Shown: positions 7,193-15,288, counted from the stretch's first letter. The stretch is DNA of 18,404 nucleotides from Deltaproteobacteria bacterium (GCA_021786815.1 JAJYMR010000165.1:1-18404), one strand, 5' to 3'. A program made the numbers and translations. The notes: generated by a model from the sequence alone, not told the origin.

Positions 7193-8995
7193 CTACTCTC
7201 CAACCTTGAGCAGGGCGAGAAAAGCCTCCTGCGGGATTTCGACCCGCCCGACCTGCTTCATCCGCTTCTTACCTTCCTTTTGCTTTTCGAGGAGCTTGCG
7301 CTTGCGCGTGATATCTCCTCCGTAGCACTTGGCGGTCACGTTTTTGCGCAAGGCCTTGACGCTCTCGCGCGCTATCACCTTGGCGCCCAAAGCGGCCTGT
7401 ATCGCCACTTCGAACATCTGGCGCGGTATCAACTCACGCATCTTCTCGCACAGGAGCCGCCCGCGTTCGTAAGCCTTGTCGCGATGCACGATTACCGAGA
7501 GCGCGTCGATTACCTCGCCGTTTATACGGATGTCCAATTTAACCAGAGGCCCGGCGCGGAAGTCCAGAAACTCGTAGTCGAGCGACGCATATCCGCGGCT
7601 CATCGATTTGAGCCGATCGTAGAAGTCGAACACGATCTCGGCCAGCGGCAACTCGTAACGCAGCATCACGCGCTTTTCGTCGAGATAGCGCAGATCGCGC
7701 TGGATCCCGCGGCGGTCTTCGCAAAGCTTCATCACCGCGCCCAGGAATTCGTCGGGCATGTGGATTGACGCGATGATGAATGGCTCCTCGATACTCTCGA
7801 TCTCGCCTTCGTTGGGCAAAAGCGCGGGATTATCGACCATCAGGACCTGCCCGCCGTACGTGCGCACCCGGTACTCAACGGTGGGCGCGGTCACGATAAG
7901 GCTCAGTCCGAATTCCCGCTCCAGGCGCTCTTGCGTTATCTCCATGTGCAGGAGCCCGAGAAACCCGGCGCGGAAACCGAAGCCGAGCGCCTGCGAACTC
8001 TCGGGCTCGCAGATGAAGCTCGCGTCATTGAGCCGCAGCTTTTCGATCGCGTCGCGCAGAGCGCCGTACTGGTTCGCTTCGGTCGGATAAAGCCCGGCGA
8101 ACACCATCGGCTTCAGTTCCTTGAAGCCAGCGAGCGGTTCGGCTGCCGGACGTTCGGCGTCGGTCAGCGTGTCGCCCACGCGCATGTCCTGGACCGTCTT
8201 GATACCGGCGACGACAAATCCGACCTCGCCGGGATTGAGCGAATCGACCTCGCGCTCATGCGGCGTGAAATGGCCCAGGCGAAGCACCTCGCCTTCCTTG
8301 CCGGTCGCCATCAGGCGCACCTTCATGCCCTTGCGAACGTCGCCGCCGAACACTCGCACCAGGCCGACCACGCCCGTGTACGGATCGTACCAACTGTCGA
8401 AGATAAGCGCCCTAAGGCTCGCGCTGGCGGGTACTTTTGGAGCGGGAACGCGCTTGACGATCGCCTCGAGCACCTCTTCGACCCCGATTCCTTCCTTGGC
8501 GCTGGTCAGGATCGCGTCTTCGGCGCTGAGCCCGATAATGTCTTCGATCTGATGCCGGGTGCGTTCGATATCCGCGCCCGGAAGGTCGATCTTGTTGATG
8601 ACCGGGATTATTTCGAGCCCATGGTCGAGCGCCATGTAAACGTTGGCGAGCGTCTGCGCCTCGACGCCCTGGCTCGCGTCGACGACCAGCAGCGCGCCCT
8701 CGCACGCGGCGAGGCTGCGCGAAACCTCGTAGGCGAAATCCACGTGACCGGGAGTGTCGATCAGGTTGAGCACGTAGGTGCGCCCGTCATGCGCCGTATA
8801 ACTGAGCCTTACGGAACGGGCCTTGATCGTGATGCCGCGCTCGCGCTCCAGCTCCATCGAGTCGAGGAACTGTTCCTTCAGCTCGCGCTTGGAAAGCGCA
8901 CCGGTGCGCTCCAATATCCTGTCGGCAAGCGTGGACTTGCCGTGGTCGATATGGGCGATTATCGAAAAGTTGCGAATCAGATCCGGCGCGGTCAT
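7193..8995 (-). CDS. lepA: Elongation factor 4 (back-translocating ribosomal GTPase)
   Basis: LepA binds the ribosome with GTP and affects translocation and ribosome biogenesis. From the ATG at 8995 it is 600 residues, the usual family length. The GTPase motifs are all present: AHIDHGKST (14-22), the RGITIKA switch I (53-59), DTPGH (80-84) and NKID (134-137). The LepA-specific C-terminal domain is recognisable from the YGGDITRKRKLLEKQKEGKKRMK-type basic segment near the end, of which YGGDITRKRK and GKKRMK are the clearest parts. The frame stays open upstream to 9064, but that would run into the epimerase gene and extend past the usual length. The chosen ATG lies one base after the epimerase TAA (TAAGATG), so translation is probably coupled. 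Confidence 0.97.
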   Translation of the reverse strand: MTAPDLIRNFSIIAHIDHGKSTLADRILERTGALSKRELKEQFLDSMELERERGITIKARSVRLSYTAHDGRTYVLNLIDTPGHVDFAYEVSRSLAACEGALLVVDASQGVEAQTLANVYMALDHGLEIIPVINKIDLPGADIERTRHQIEDIIGLSAEDAILTSAKEGIGVEEVLEAIVKRVPAPKVPASASLRALIFDSWYDPYTGVVGLVRVFGGDVRKGMKVRLMATGKEGEVLRLGHFTPHEREVDSLNPGEVGFVVAGIKTVQDMRVGDTLTDAERPAAEPLAGFKELKPMVFAGLYPTEANQYGALRDAIEKLRLNDASFICEPESSQALGFGFRAGFLGLLHMEITQERLEREFGLSLIVTAPTVEYRVRTYGGQVLMVDNPALLPNEGEIESIEEPFIIASIHMPDEFLGAVMKLCEDRRGIQRDLRYLDEKRVMLRYELPLAEIVFDFYDRLKSMSRGYASLDYEFLDFRAGPLVKLDIRINGEVIDALSVIVHRDKAYERGRLLCEKMRELIPRQMFEVAIQAALGAKVIARESVKALRKNVTAKCYGGDITRKRKLLEKQKEGKKRMKQVGRVEIPQEAFLALLKVGE

Positions 8996-8996
8996 C

Positions 8997-9935
8997 TTAT
9001 GCGAACTGGCCTGCCCGCTCCTTGAAGTAGCGGAAGGTCTCTCGGAGTCCGTCGCGCAGGCCAACCTCGGGTTTCCATCCGAGCAGTTTCTCCGCGCGCG
9101 CCGGCGAAATCACCGAACGGCGCTGCTCGCCCGGGCGGGCCGACGCGTATTGCGGCGCAGTCTTCACGCCCGCCGCCTGCGCAAGCGTCGCGTACAGGTC
9201 ATTTACGTTGGTTTCGACGGCGGTCCCGATATTGATCGGCCCGGTCGCGCTACTGGCAAGCGCGGCGAGGTTGGCGCGCACGACATCTCCAACAAAAGTA
9301 TAATCACGAGTTTGCCCGCCGTCTCCATAGATCGTGCAGGGCTTTCCCGCGAGCAATCGCCCGCAGAAGATAGCCACCACTCCGGCCTCGCCGTGGGGAT
9401 CCTGGCGCGGTCCGTACACGTTGGCGTACCTGAGCGCGACGTAATCGATCCCGTACTCGGCCTTGTAGAAGAAAAGATAGCTTTCGGTCGAAAGCTTGGC
9501 GACGCCGTACGGACTCACCGGGCGCGCCGGATGGCTCTCGTCGCAGGGAAACGCCTCCTGCTCGCCGTAAATCGCGCCCCCGGTCGAGGAAAAAATCACC
9601 CGGCGAACGCCGTTGCGCCGCGCCGCCTCCATCAGGTTCAGAAACCCGACCAGGTTGACCTGCGCGTCGTAAACCGGATCGGCAACCGAGCGCCGGACGT
9701 CCATCTGGGCCGCGAAATGAAAGATCACCTCCGGTCTGTCGGTCTCGACGATCCGCGTCACGGCCTCGGCGTCGCGAAGGTCGGCCTGATGGAACCGCGC
9801 GGCGGGATTGACCTGCTCGCGCTTGCCGGACACGAGGCTGTCGAGCACGGAGATTTCGTGGCCGCCCGCCCTGACCAGTGCGTCAACGGTGTTCGAGCCG
9901 ATAAAGCCGGCTCCTCCAGTCACTAGAATTCGCAT
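8997..9935 (-). CDS. galE: NAD-dependent UDP-sugar 4-epimerase (GalE-like short-chain dehydrogenase)
   Basis: This 312-residue extended short-chain dehydrogenase should invert C4 of a UDP-sugar, such as UDP-glucose/UDP-galactose or UDP-glucuronate/UDP-galacturonate. The Rossmann motif GGAGFIG is at residues 7-13, the catalytic Ser/Thr at SST 116-118, and Tyr143-x-x-x-Lys147 in the YGVAK motif. A YANVYGPRQDP segment and a DYTFVGDV motif further on are typical of GalE-like epimerases. It is shorter than E. coli GalE, as in many bacterial and archaeal members. Substrate choice cannot be read reliably; the adjoining UDP-glucose dehydrogenase makes UDP-glucuronate a plausible substrate. AAGGGGTGGGG upstream gives a purine-rich binding site, and the start lies 22 bases after the ugd stop. 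Confidence 0.85.
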   Translation of the reverse strand: MRILVTGGAGFIGSNTVDALVRAGGHEISVLDSLVSGKREQVNPAARFHQADLRDAEAVTRIVETDRPEVIFHFAAQMDVRRSVADPVYDAQVNLVGFLNLMEAARRNGVRRVIFSSTGGAIYGEQEAFPCDESHPARPVSPYGVAKLSTESYLFFYKAEYGIDYVALRYANVYGPRQDPHGEAGVVAIFCGRLLAGKPCTIYGDGGQTRDYTFVGDVVRANLAALASSATGPINIGTAVETNVNDLYATLAQAAGVKTAPQYASARPGEQRRSVISPARAEKLLGWKPEVGLRDGLRETFRYFKERAGQFA

Positions 9936-9957
9936 CGCCGCCCCACCCCTTCGCCGG

Positions 9958-11265
9958 TTATTGCGCCCTGCGTCCGATCGAATAGTACTTGAACTCCAGC
10001 GCCTTCATCAGTTCCGGATCATACAGGTTGCGCCCGTCGAATATTACCGGCTGCTTGAGCAGCGAGCGCATGCGCTGGAAATTCGGATGCCGGAACTCGT
10101 TCCATTCCGTCAGGATAAGGAGCGCGTCGGCACCCTTGAGCGCGTCGTAGTTGGATTTGTGGTAGCTCGGCCGGTCGCCAAAGATACGCCGCGCGTTGTC
10201 CAGCGCCTCGGGATCGTGGGCCCGGACCGAGGCGCCGGCCTTGAGCAGCTCCTCGATAACGACCAGCGACGGCGCCTCGCGCATGTCGTCGGTACGCGGC
10301 TTGAACGAGAGCCCCCAGAGCGCGAACGTATGTCCCTTGAGGTCGGGTCCGAAATGTTCCTTGACGCGCGCAACGATACGATGCTTCTGGCGGTTGTTGA
10401 CGCTCTGCGCGGCCTTGAGCAGCTCGAAATCGAGCCCGTTCTCGGCTCCGGTGTGAATCAGCGCTTCAACGTCCTTCGGAAAGCATGAGCCGCCGTATCC
10501 GACGCCGGGAAACAGAAACTGGGTGCCGATCCTGCGGTCCGAGCCGAGCCCGCGCCGCACCTGGTTTATTTCCGCGCCGACCGCCTCGCACAGGTTCGCG
10601 ATCTCGTTGATGAACGAGATCCTGAGCGCGAGCATCGAGTTGCACGCGTACTTGGTCAACTCGGCCGAGCGCGGGTCCATCACCAGGATTGGATTGTCGG
10701 TGCGGGTGAACGGCGCGTGAAGCTCGCGCAGGATCGCGGTCGCCTGGTCGGAGAGGCTGCCGATCACCACGCGGTCGGGCCGCATGAAGTCCTCAATCGC
10801 GGAACCTTCCTTGAGAAACTCGGGCACAGAGCAGACGTCTATCTTGTGCTGGCCCAGACGCGTGGCGATCTCGTGTACCCGGTCGTTGGTGCCGACCGGG
10901 ACCGTGCTCTTGACGCACAGCACATGGTAGCCGGTGACCGAGCGCGCGACTTGCTCGGCCGCCTTCATTACTCCGCTTAGGTCGGCGGCTCCGTCCGAGT
11001 CCATCGGCGTGCCCACCGCGATAAACGAAACCATCGACTGCGCGACCGCTTCGGCCGCGTCGGTCGTGAAGCGAAGCCGGCCCTCTTTGAAGTTGCGGCT
11101 GACCAGTTCGCCGAGCCCCGGCTCGTAGATAGGGATCTCGCCGCGCTTGAGCGCCTCGATACGCTCTGCGTCGATATCGACGCAAACGACCTCGTTGCCG
11201 TTCTCGGCGTAGCAGGTGCCGCTCACCAGGCCGACGTACCCGGTCCCAATGACTGCGATGTTCAT
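9958..11265 (-). CDS. ugd: UDP-glucose 6-dehydrogenase
   Basis: This 435-residue cytosolic enzyme oxidises UDP-glucose to UDP-glucuronate in two NAD-dependent steps. The NAD-binding GTGYVGL motif is at residues 7-13, GTPMD at 85-89, STVPVGT at 120-126, and the catalytic region AELTKYACNSMLALRISF at 201-218 (Lys205, Asn209). The nucleophile Cys261 sits in GGSCFPKD. The C-terminal UDP-binding domain includes GLSFKPRTDDMREAPS and the end of the protein matches the expected length. The ATG at 11265 is preceded by GAGG at 11277-11274, which overlaps the stop codon of the glycosyltransferase gene and so hints at coupled translation. It supplies uronate precursors for envelope or capsule polysaccharide. 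Confidence 0.96.
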   Translation of the reverse strand: MNIAVIGTGYVGLVSGTCYAENGNEVVCVDIDAERIEALKRGEIPIYEPGLGELVSRNFKEGRLRFTTDAAEAVAQSMVSFIAVGTPMDSDGAADLSGVMKAAEQVARSVTGYHVLCVKSTVPVGTNDRVHEIATRLGQHKIDVCSVPEFLKEGSAIEDFMRPDRVVIGSLSDQATAILRELHAPFTRTDNPILVMDPRSAELTKYACNSMLALRISFINEIANLCEAVGAEINQVRRGLGSDRRIGTQFLFPGVGYGGSCFPKDVEALIHTGAENGLDFELLKAAQSVNNRQKHRIVARVKEHFGPDLKGHTFALWGLSFKPRTDDMREAPSLVVIEELLKAGASVRAHDPEALDNARRIFGDRPSYHKSNYDALKGADALLILTEWNEFRHPNFQRMRSLLKQPVIFDGRNLYDPELMKALEFKYYSIGRRAQ

Positions 11266-11275
11266 CGAGCGAACC

Positions 11276-12214
11276 TCAGAATTCTTCCCTGATCACGTAA
11301 ATCGGTTTGTGCTGCGACTCGTGATAGGTCCGCGCCAGCATCTCGCCCAGAAGCCCGAGGCTGATGAACTGCACTCCGACCACGACCAGCAGAACCGCAA
11401 GAAGCAGAGCCGGCCGATTCGCGAGCCGCGCTCCCAGGAAAATCTTCTCGAAGACGAGGATCCCGGTCCAAAGCGAGCCGAGAAATCCGAGCCCAAGGCC
11501 GATCGCTCCGAAAACCTGGATCGGACGCGTCGAGTATCCGGACAGGAACTTCACCGTCATCAGGTCGAGCACGGTGCGCAGGATCCGTCCGGGGCCGTAT
11601 TTCGAACTGCCCGCGCGCCGCGGCCGGAAATTGACCTCGACTTCCGCGATCCGCGCGCCCTGCTCCGCCGCTATCGCGGGGACAAAGCGATGCATCTCGC
11701 CGTACAGGCGCAGACTTCGCGCGAGTTCGCCCCGATAGGCCTTGAACGTGCATCCGTAGTCGTGCAGGCGCACACCCGTGATCCGCGAAATGAGCGCGTT
11801 TGCGGCGATCGACGGCAGCCGGCGCGAAAGCGTCGATTCCTTCCAGCGCTCAGTTCGCCATCCGCTCGCCAAATCGTATCCTTCGCCAAGCTTTGCGAGA
11901 AGCCGCGGGATATCCTGCGGGTCGTTCTCGCCGTCGCCGTCCATCGCGAGCACCGTCTCGCCCTTCGAGTGTTCCAGACCGCATTGGAGCGCGGCAGTCT
12001 GTCCGGTGTTGCGCGCGAGCCTTATCACCCGCACGTTCGGATCGCCCTGCTTGAGCCGACGCAGCACGGCGTCGCTTCCGTCGACGCTGCCGTCGTCCAC
12101 GAACAGGATCTCGTAGGAACAACCCATCGAGCCCAGCACTTGGACAAGTTCCGCGTGCAGAGGCTCTAGATTGTCCCGCTCGTTGAAGAGCGGGATCACG
12201 ACTGAGAGGTCCAT
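11276..12214 (-). CDS. Family 2 glycosyltransferase, polyprenyl-phosphate sugar transferase type (GtrB/ArnC-like)
   Basis: This 312-residue inner-membrane enzyme probably transfers a sugar from a nucleotide donor to undecaprenyl phosphate. The catalytic GT-A domain comes first, with VIPLFNE at residues 6-12, VDDGS at 39-43, the acidic DGDGE metal-binding segment at 92-96, and the DYGCTFKAYR motif at 152-161 seen in dolichol-phosphate-mannose synthase relatives. A basic RRAGSSKYG turn near 199-207 leads into two membrane spans (about 232-258 and 266-294), the GtrB/ArnC layout. The donor sugar cannot be told from sequence; the next two genes supply UDP-uronate and its epimer. The gene start overlaps the end of the kinase gene by 19 bases and has no clear ribosome binding site, so coupled translation is likely. 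Confidence 0.88.
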   Translation of the reverse strand: MDLSVVIPLFNERDNLEPLHAELVQVLGSMGCSYEILFVDDGSVDGSDAVLRRLKQGDPNVRVIRLARNTGQTAALQCGLEHSKGETVLAMDGDGENDPQDIPRLLAKLGEGYDLASGWRTERWKESTLSRRLPSIAANALISRITGVRLHDYGCTFKAYRGELARSLRLYGEMHRFVPAIAAEQGARIAEVEVNFRPRRAGSSKYGPGRILRTVLDLMTVKFLSGYSTRPIQVFGAIGLGLGFLGSLWTGILVFEKIFLGARLANRPALLLAVLLVVVGVQFISLGLLGEMLARTYHESQHKPIYVIREEF

Positions 12215-13122
12215 CGCGAATGGTGGGAGTCGGTGAGTTCGATGAACGCGCGATAGCGCTGGTCGATTTCCTCCCAGGTCAGTTGCGTGATTCTTTCCAG
12301 CGAAAACCGCTCGACAACGAACGAGGCGACCACCGTGCCGTACACGACCCCGGTGCGAAGCACGCTTTCGTTGAGGCGGCCGTTGCGCGCAAGGAAGCCC
12401 ATCATCGCGCCCGCGAACGTGTCGCCCGCGCCGGTGGGATCCACGACCTCCTCGAGCGGATAGGCCGGGACGGCGAACATGCCCTGGCGGCTGAACTGAA
12501 GCACTCCGTATTCGCCGCGCTTCACCAGCACGGACTTGGGCCCCATCGCGAGGATCGCGCGCCCGGCCTTGACGAGGTTATGCTCGCCGCTGAGCAGCCG
12601 CGCCTCTTCGTCGTTGATCGTCAGGACATCCAGCTTCGGGAGCAGCCTGTCGAGCGCGGGCCGCTCGTTGGCAATCCAGTGATCCATCGTGTCCGCGGCG
12701 ACCACCTTGGGACTTTTCACCTGCGAGAGCACCCACGACTGGAGCTCGGGCGCGATATTGGCAAGAAACAGGAAGTCGCACGTGCGCTGGTCCGGGAGCA
12801 GGTTCGGCTTGAACCCCTGGAAGACGTTGAGCGCGAGCGCCACGGTGTCACGCTTGTTCATGTCCTCGTGATAGCGGCCGTGCCAGCGAAAGGTCTCACC
12901 ATCGCGGCGCTCGAGGCTTCGGATATCGATATTGCGCTCGACGAAAAGCTGCTCATGCTCGGGCCTGAAATCGGAGCCGACCACGGCGACCACGCTTACC
13001 GGCGCGAAGAACCGCGCCGCGATCGCGAAGTAGCTCGCCGCGCCGCCCAGCGCCTCGGCCACACCGCCATGATCGGTCTCGACCGTGTCATAGGCGACCG
13101 ACCCAACCACAACGATACTCAT
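12196..13122 (-). CDS. PfkB-family (ribokinase-like) carbohydrate or nucleoside kinase
   Basis: This 308-residue kinase should phosphorylate a sugar or nucleoside with ATP. The first family signature is represented by EALGGAASYFA (23-33). The second, DPTGAGDTFAGA at 228-239, carries the catalytic base Asp234 and the anion hole. NDEEARLL at 170-177 is the usual phosphate-contact region. The substrate-side residues do not match ribokinase, fructokinase or a textbook adenosine kinase, so no gene name is given. A strong ribosome binding site, GGAGG at 13135-13131, sits eight bases before the ATG. It is 33 bases from mtnP, which releases adenine and methylthioribose-1-phosphate, so a role in salvage of a nucleoside or ribose derivative is a reasonable guess but unproven. 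It overlaps the next gene by 19 bases. Confidence 0.88.
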   Translation of the reverse strand: MSIVVVGSVAYDTVETDHGGVAEALGGAASYFAIAARFFAPVSVVAVVGSDFRPEHEQLFVERNIDIRSLERRDGETFRWHGRYHEDMNKRDTVALALNVFQGFKPNLLPDQRTCDFLFLANIAPELQSWVLSQVKSPKVVAADTMDHWIANERPALDRLLPKLDVLTINDEEARLLSGEHNLVKAGRAILAMGPKSVLVKRGEYGVLQFSRQGMFAVPAYPLEEVVDPTGAGDTFAGAMMGFLARNGRLNESVLRTGVVYGTVVASFVVERFSLERITQLTWEEIDQRYRAFIELTDSHHSRWTSQS

Positions 13123-13155
13123 TCAGACCACCTCCGAGCCCGCATCGCGCGTGGC

Positions 13156-14019
13156 TTACAGATACTTACCTATCAGGAGTTCCAGTTCGGCCCGTCGTTT
13201 GGGCGGAATCATCGCGCGGTCGGTGATAACCGCGTCCTTGAGCGCGGTTGCGCAGGTACATCCGCCTCCGCGCGCGCCGAGCGAGCGGGCCAGGAGCGCG
13301 ACAGCCTTCTGCGCGGTCGCTACGTTTAGGCTCATCACGCGAAGGATTTCGCCGATATCGACGGCGCTTACGCTCTCGTGCCAGCAATCGTAGTCGGTCA
13401 CCAGGACCAGCGTGGCGTAACAAAGCTCCGCCTCGCGCGCGAGCCTCGCCTCCTGCATCGCGGTCATGCTGATCACGTCCACGCCCCAACTCCGGTACAG
13501 GTTCGATTCGGCGCGGGTCGAGAACTGCGGACCTTCGATACAGAGGTACGTTCCGCCTTCGTGAATCATCGCGCCGACGCTGCGTGCCGCCGTCGCGAGG
13601 TCGCGAGCGAGCAGCGGGCAGACCGGGTCTGCAAGCGACACGTGCGCGACCACGCCATCGCCGAAGAAGGTTTGCGGGCGTTTGAACGTGCGGTCGATAA
13701 ACTGGTTCGGCACCACCAGATCGCCAGGCTTGATATGTTCCTTCATGCTGCCGGCGGTGCTTACCGAGACCAGGCACTCGACGCCGAGCTGCTTCATCCC
13801 GTGGATGTTCGCGCGGAAATTTATCTCGGTCGGCAGGATCCGATGACCCTTGTCGTGGCGTGCCAGGAAAACCGCCTCGGCGTCACCGAAGTTGCCGCGA
13901 TAATATGGGCCGGAGGGCTTTCCGAAGGGCGTGTTGAGGTCGATCTCCTCGACACGCTCGAGCCCGTCCATGTCGTAGAATCCGCTTCCACCAATAATTC
14001 CGAGCACCATTTTCGCCAT
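13156..14019 (-). CDS. mtnP: S-methyl-5'-thioadenosine phosphorylase
   Basis: This enzyme of 287 residues splits methylthioadenosine (a by-product of polyamine and other S-adenosylmethionine reactions) with phosphate into adenine and 5-methylthioribose-1-phosphate. Marks of the family are GGSGFY (10-15) near the phosphate site, STAGSM (88-92), the EGPQFSTRAE block (162-171), SMTAMQEARLAREAEL (184-199) and TDYDCW (208-213). The Asp pair in that last motif fits a 6-aminopurine (adenine-type) substrate rather than guanine/hypoxanthine, as in MTAP rather than PNP. The open frame extends to 14073, but the residues before the chosen ATG do not look like the family, and 287 is the expected length. 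A second in-frame ATG three codons downstream (14010) is possible. The gene lies 129 bases after rlmN. Confidence 0.93.
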   Translation of the reverse strand: MAKMVLGIIGGSGFYDMDGLERVEEIDLNTPFGKPSGPYYRGNFGDAEAVFLARHDKGHRILPTEINFRANIHGMKQLGVECLVSVSTAGSMKEHIKPGDLVVPNQFIDRTFKRPQTFFGDGVVAHVSLADPVCPLLARDLATAARSVGAMIHEGGTYLCIEGPQFSTRAESNLYRSWGVDVISMTAMQEARLAREAELCYATLVLVTDYDCWHESVSAVDIGEILRVMSLNVATAQKAVALLARSLGARGGGCTCATALKDAVITDRAMIPPKRRAELELLIGKYL

Positions 14020-14148
14020 CTTACCGCTCGAACCCCCTTGCGAGCCGAGCCGAAGCGCGCCTTCCGCGCTCACGCCGATTTGCGGAGCGCCGACGCCTGC
14101 TTCGACGGTCCCGATTCCGGACCGCCCAGCAGCCCAAATCCAGCTGCC

Positions 14149-15237
14149 TCAAGCGTGGGAAGCGCCTTGTTCGGCGTAGAGCTGGCCGCATGCTGCGGCA
14201 ATATCGACTCCCCGGCTCTCGCGCAGAGTCGCCGTCAGGTTACCTTGCCGCAATATTGCTTGAAAGTCCTCCACCACGGCCCTGGAACTGGGCTCGAAGC
14301 CCGAGCCGGAGAACTGGTTGAAAAAGATCAGGTTCACTTTCGCCCGAAGCGGCGCGAGCATCCGAACAAGCCGCTTCGCGTCCTCGGGTGAATCGTTGAC
14401 GCCGCGCAGCATCACGTACTCGAACGTGATCCGGTCGCGCAGTTTGAGCGGGACGCGCCTGCACGCCTCAAGCAGTTCTTTCAAAGGGTATCGCCGGTTT
14501 ATCGGCGCGATTCGGTCGCGCAATTCGTCGGTGGTCGCGTGCAGTGAGACCGCAAGCCGAACCGGGATCTCGGCAAGAAGCCGTTCGATCGACGGCACCA
14601 GCCCGACGGTTGAGACGGTTATCCGCCGCGGCGAGATACCCATGCCCCACGGTGAGGTCATTATCTTCAGCGCTTTCATCAGCCGGGGATAATTCGCCAG
14701 CGGCTCGCCCATCCCCATGAAAACGTAGTTGGTAATTTCCTCGCCGGGCTGAAGTTCGCGCCGCGCAAGGAAGATCTGTTCGAGGATCTCGCCGGCATCG
14801 AGGTTGCGCCGAAGTCCCATCCGCGCCGTCGCACAGAACGCGCATCCCATCGCGCATCCGGCCTGGCTCGATACGCACAGCGTCACCCGCCCGCGCGCCG
14901 GAATCACGACGGTCTCGATCTGTTCGCCGTCGGCAAGAGCGACGAGGAGCTTTCGGGTCGCGTCGGCAGAGCGGACGACAGCGGCGGCGCGGGCTCCGCC
15001 AATTCTAAAGTGTTCCTTTAGAATTTCGCGAAACCCGCGCGGCAGCTCCAGCATCTGCTCGAACGACTCGGCCGCCCGTCCGTACAGCCATCCCGCAAGC
15101 TGGCTTCCCCGGAAGCGCTTTTCGCCCGATTCCATCGCAAGCCGCTCGAGTTCTTCGAGCGTGAGCCCGCGGATATCGGCGAGCGGCGTCTCGACCAGTG
15201 TCCGAGCGGAATTTCCGACCCTGCTCACGAGATTCAT
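14149..15237 (-). CDS. rlmN: Dual-specificity 23S rRNA/tRNA adenine-C2 methyltransferase (radical SAM)
   Basis: This 362-residue enzyme methylates C2 of adenine 2503 in 23S rRNA and A37 in some tRNAs by a radical S-adenosylmethionine mechanism. The iron-sulphur CxxxCxxC motif is Cys128, Cys132 and Cys135 in GCAMGCAFCATA, and the extra conserved cysteine of the family is Cys121 in CVSSQ. The second catalytic cysteine, Cys350, is in the C-terminal AAACGQL motif. The HEAT-like N-terminal segment around residues 40-80 (LAGWLYG, MLELPRGFR) fits the RlmN family. The frame is open to 15336, but that would place a hairpin inside the coding region and add residues unlike the family, so the ATG at 15237 is preferred, though it has no clear ribosome binding site. 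Its mRNA holds a perfect AT-rich inverted repeat (see 15001-15025). Confidence 0.95.
   Translation of the reverse strand: MNLVSRVGNSARTLVETPLADIRGLTLEELERLAMESGEKRFRGSQLAGWLYGRAAESFEQMLELPRGFREILKEHFRIGGARAAAVVRSADATRKLLVALADGEQIETVVIPARGRVTLCVSSQAGCAMGCAFCATARMGLRRNLDAGEILEQIFLARRELQPGEEITNYVFMGMGEPLANYPRLMKALKIMTSPWGMGISPRRITVSTVGLVPSIERLLAEIPVRLAVSLHATTDELRDRIAPINRRYPLKELLEACRRVPLKLRDRITFEYVMLRGVNDSPEDAKRLVRMLAPLRAKVNLIFFNQFSGSGFEPSSRAVVEDFQAILRQGNLTATLRESRGVDIAAACGQLYAEQGASHA
15001..15025. repeat. Perfect 10-bp inverted repeat with 5-base loop inside rlmN
   Basis: AATTCTAAAG (15001-15010) and CTTTAGAATT (15016-15025) are exact reverse complements around TGTTC. The element is strikingly AT-rich inside otherwise GC-rich coding DNA, and on the rlmN strand it uses CTA and AGA codons, which look rare in the neighbouring genes. 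No T-tract follows on either strand. Function is unknown: it may be an mRNA hairpin or a protein binding site, or chance. Confidence 0.6.
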
Positions 15238-15288
15238 ATTAGCCGAAAAGCCGGTTGCGGGCAGGAAGGCGTCCGAATTTTCGCAGGG

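Noticed and set aside
7931..9025. Plus-strand open frame antisense to lepA
   Set aside because: lepA on the other strand is fully conserved. The antisense product has no recognisable motif.
9001..9064. Longer lepA start at 9064
   Set aside because: It would overlap the epimerase gene by nearly 70 bases and exceed the usual LepA length. The ATG at 8995 gives exactly 600 residues starting just before the GTPase motif.
12220..13329. Plus-strand open frame antisense to the PfkB kinase
   Set aside because: It mirrors the kinase gene, has no ribosome binding site of note and matches no family I know.
14020..14148. Possible promoter or terminator between rlmN and mtnP
   Set aside because: I found only short imperfect hairpins without a T-run and no convincing -35/-10 pair, so nothing was annotated.
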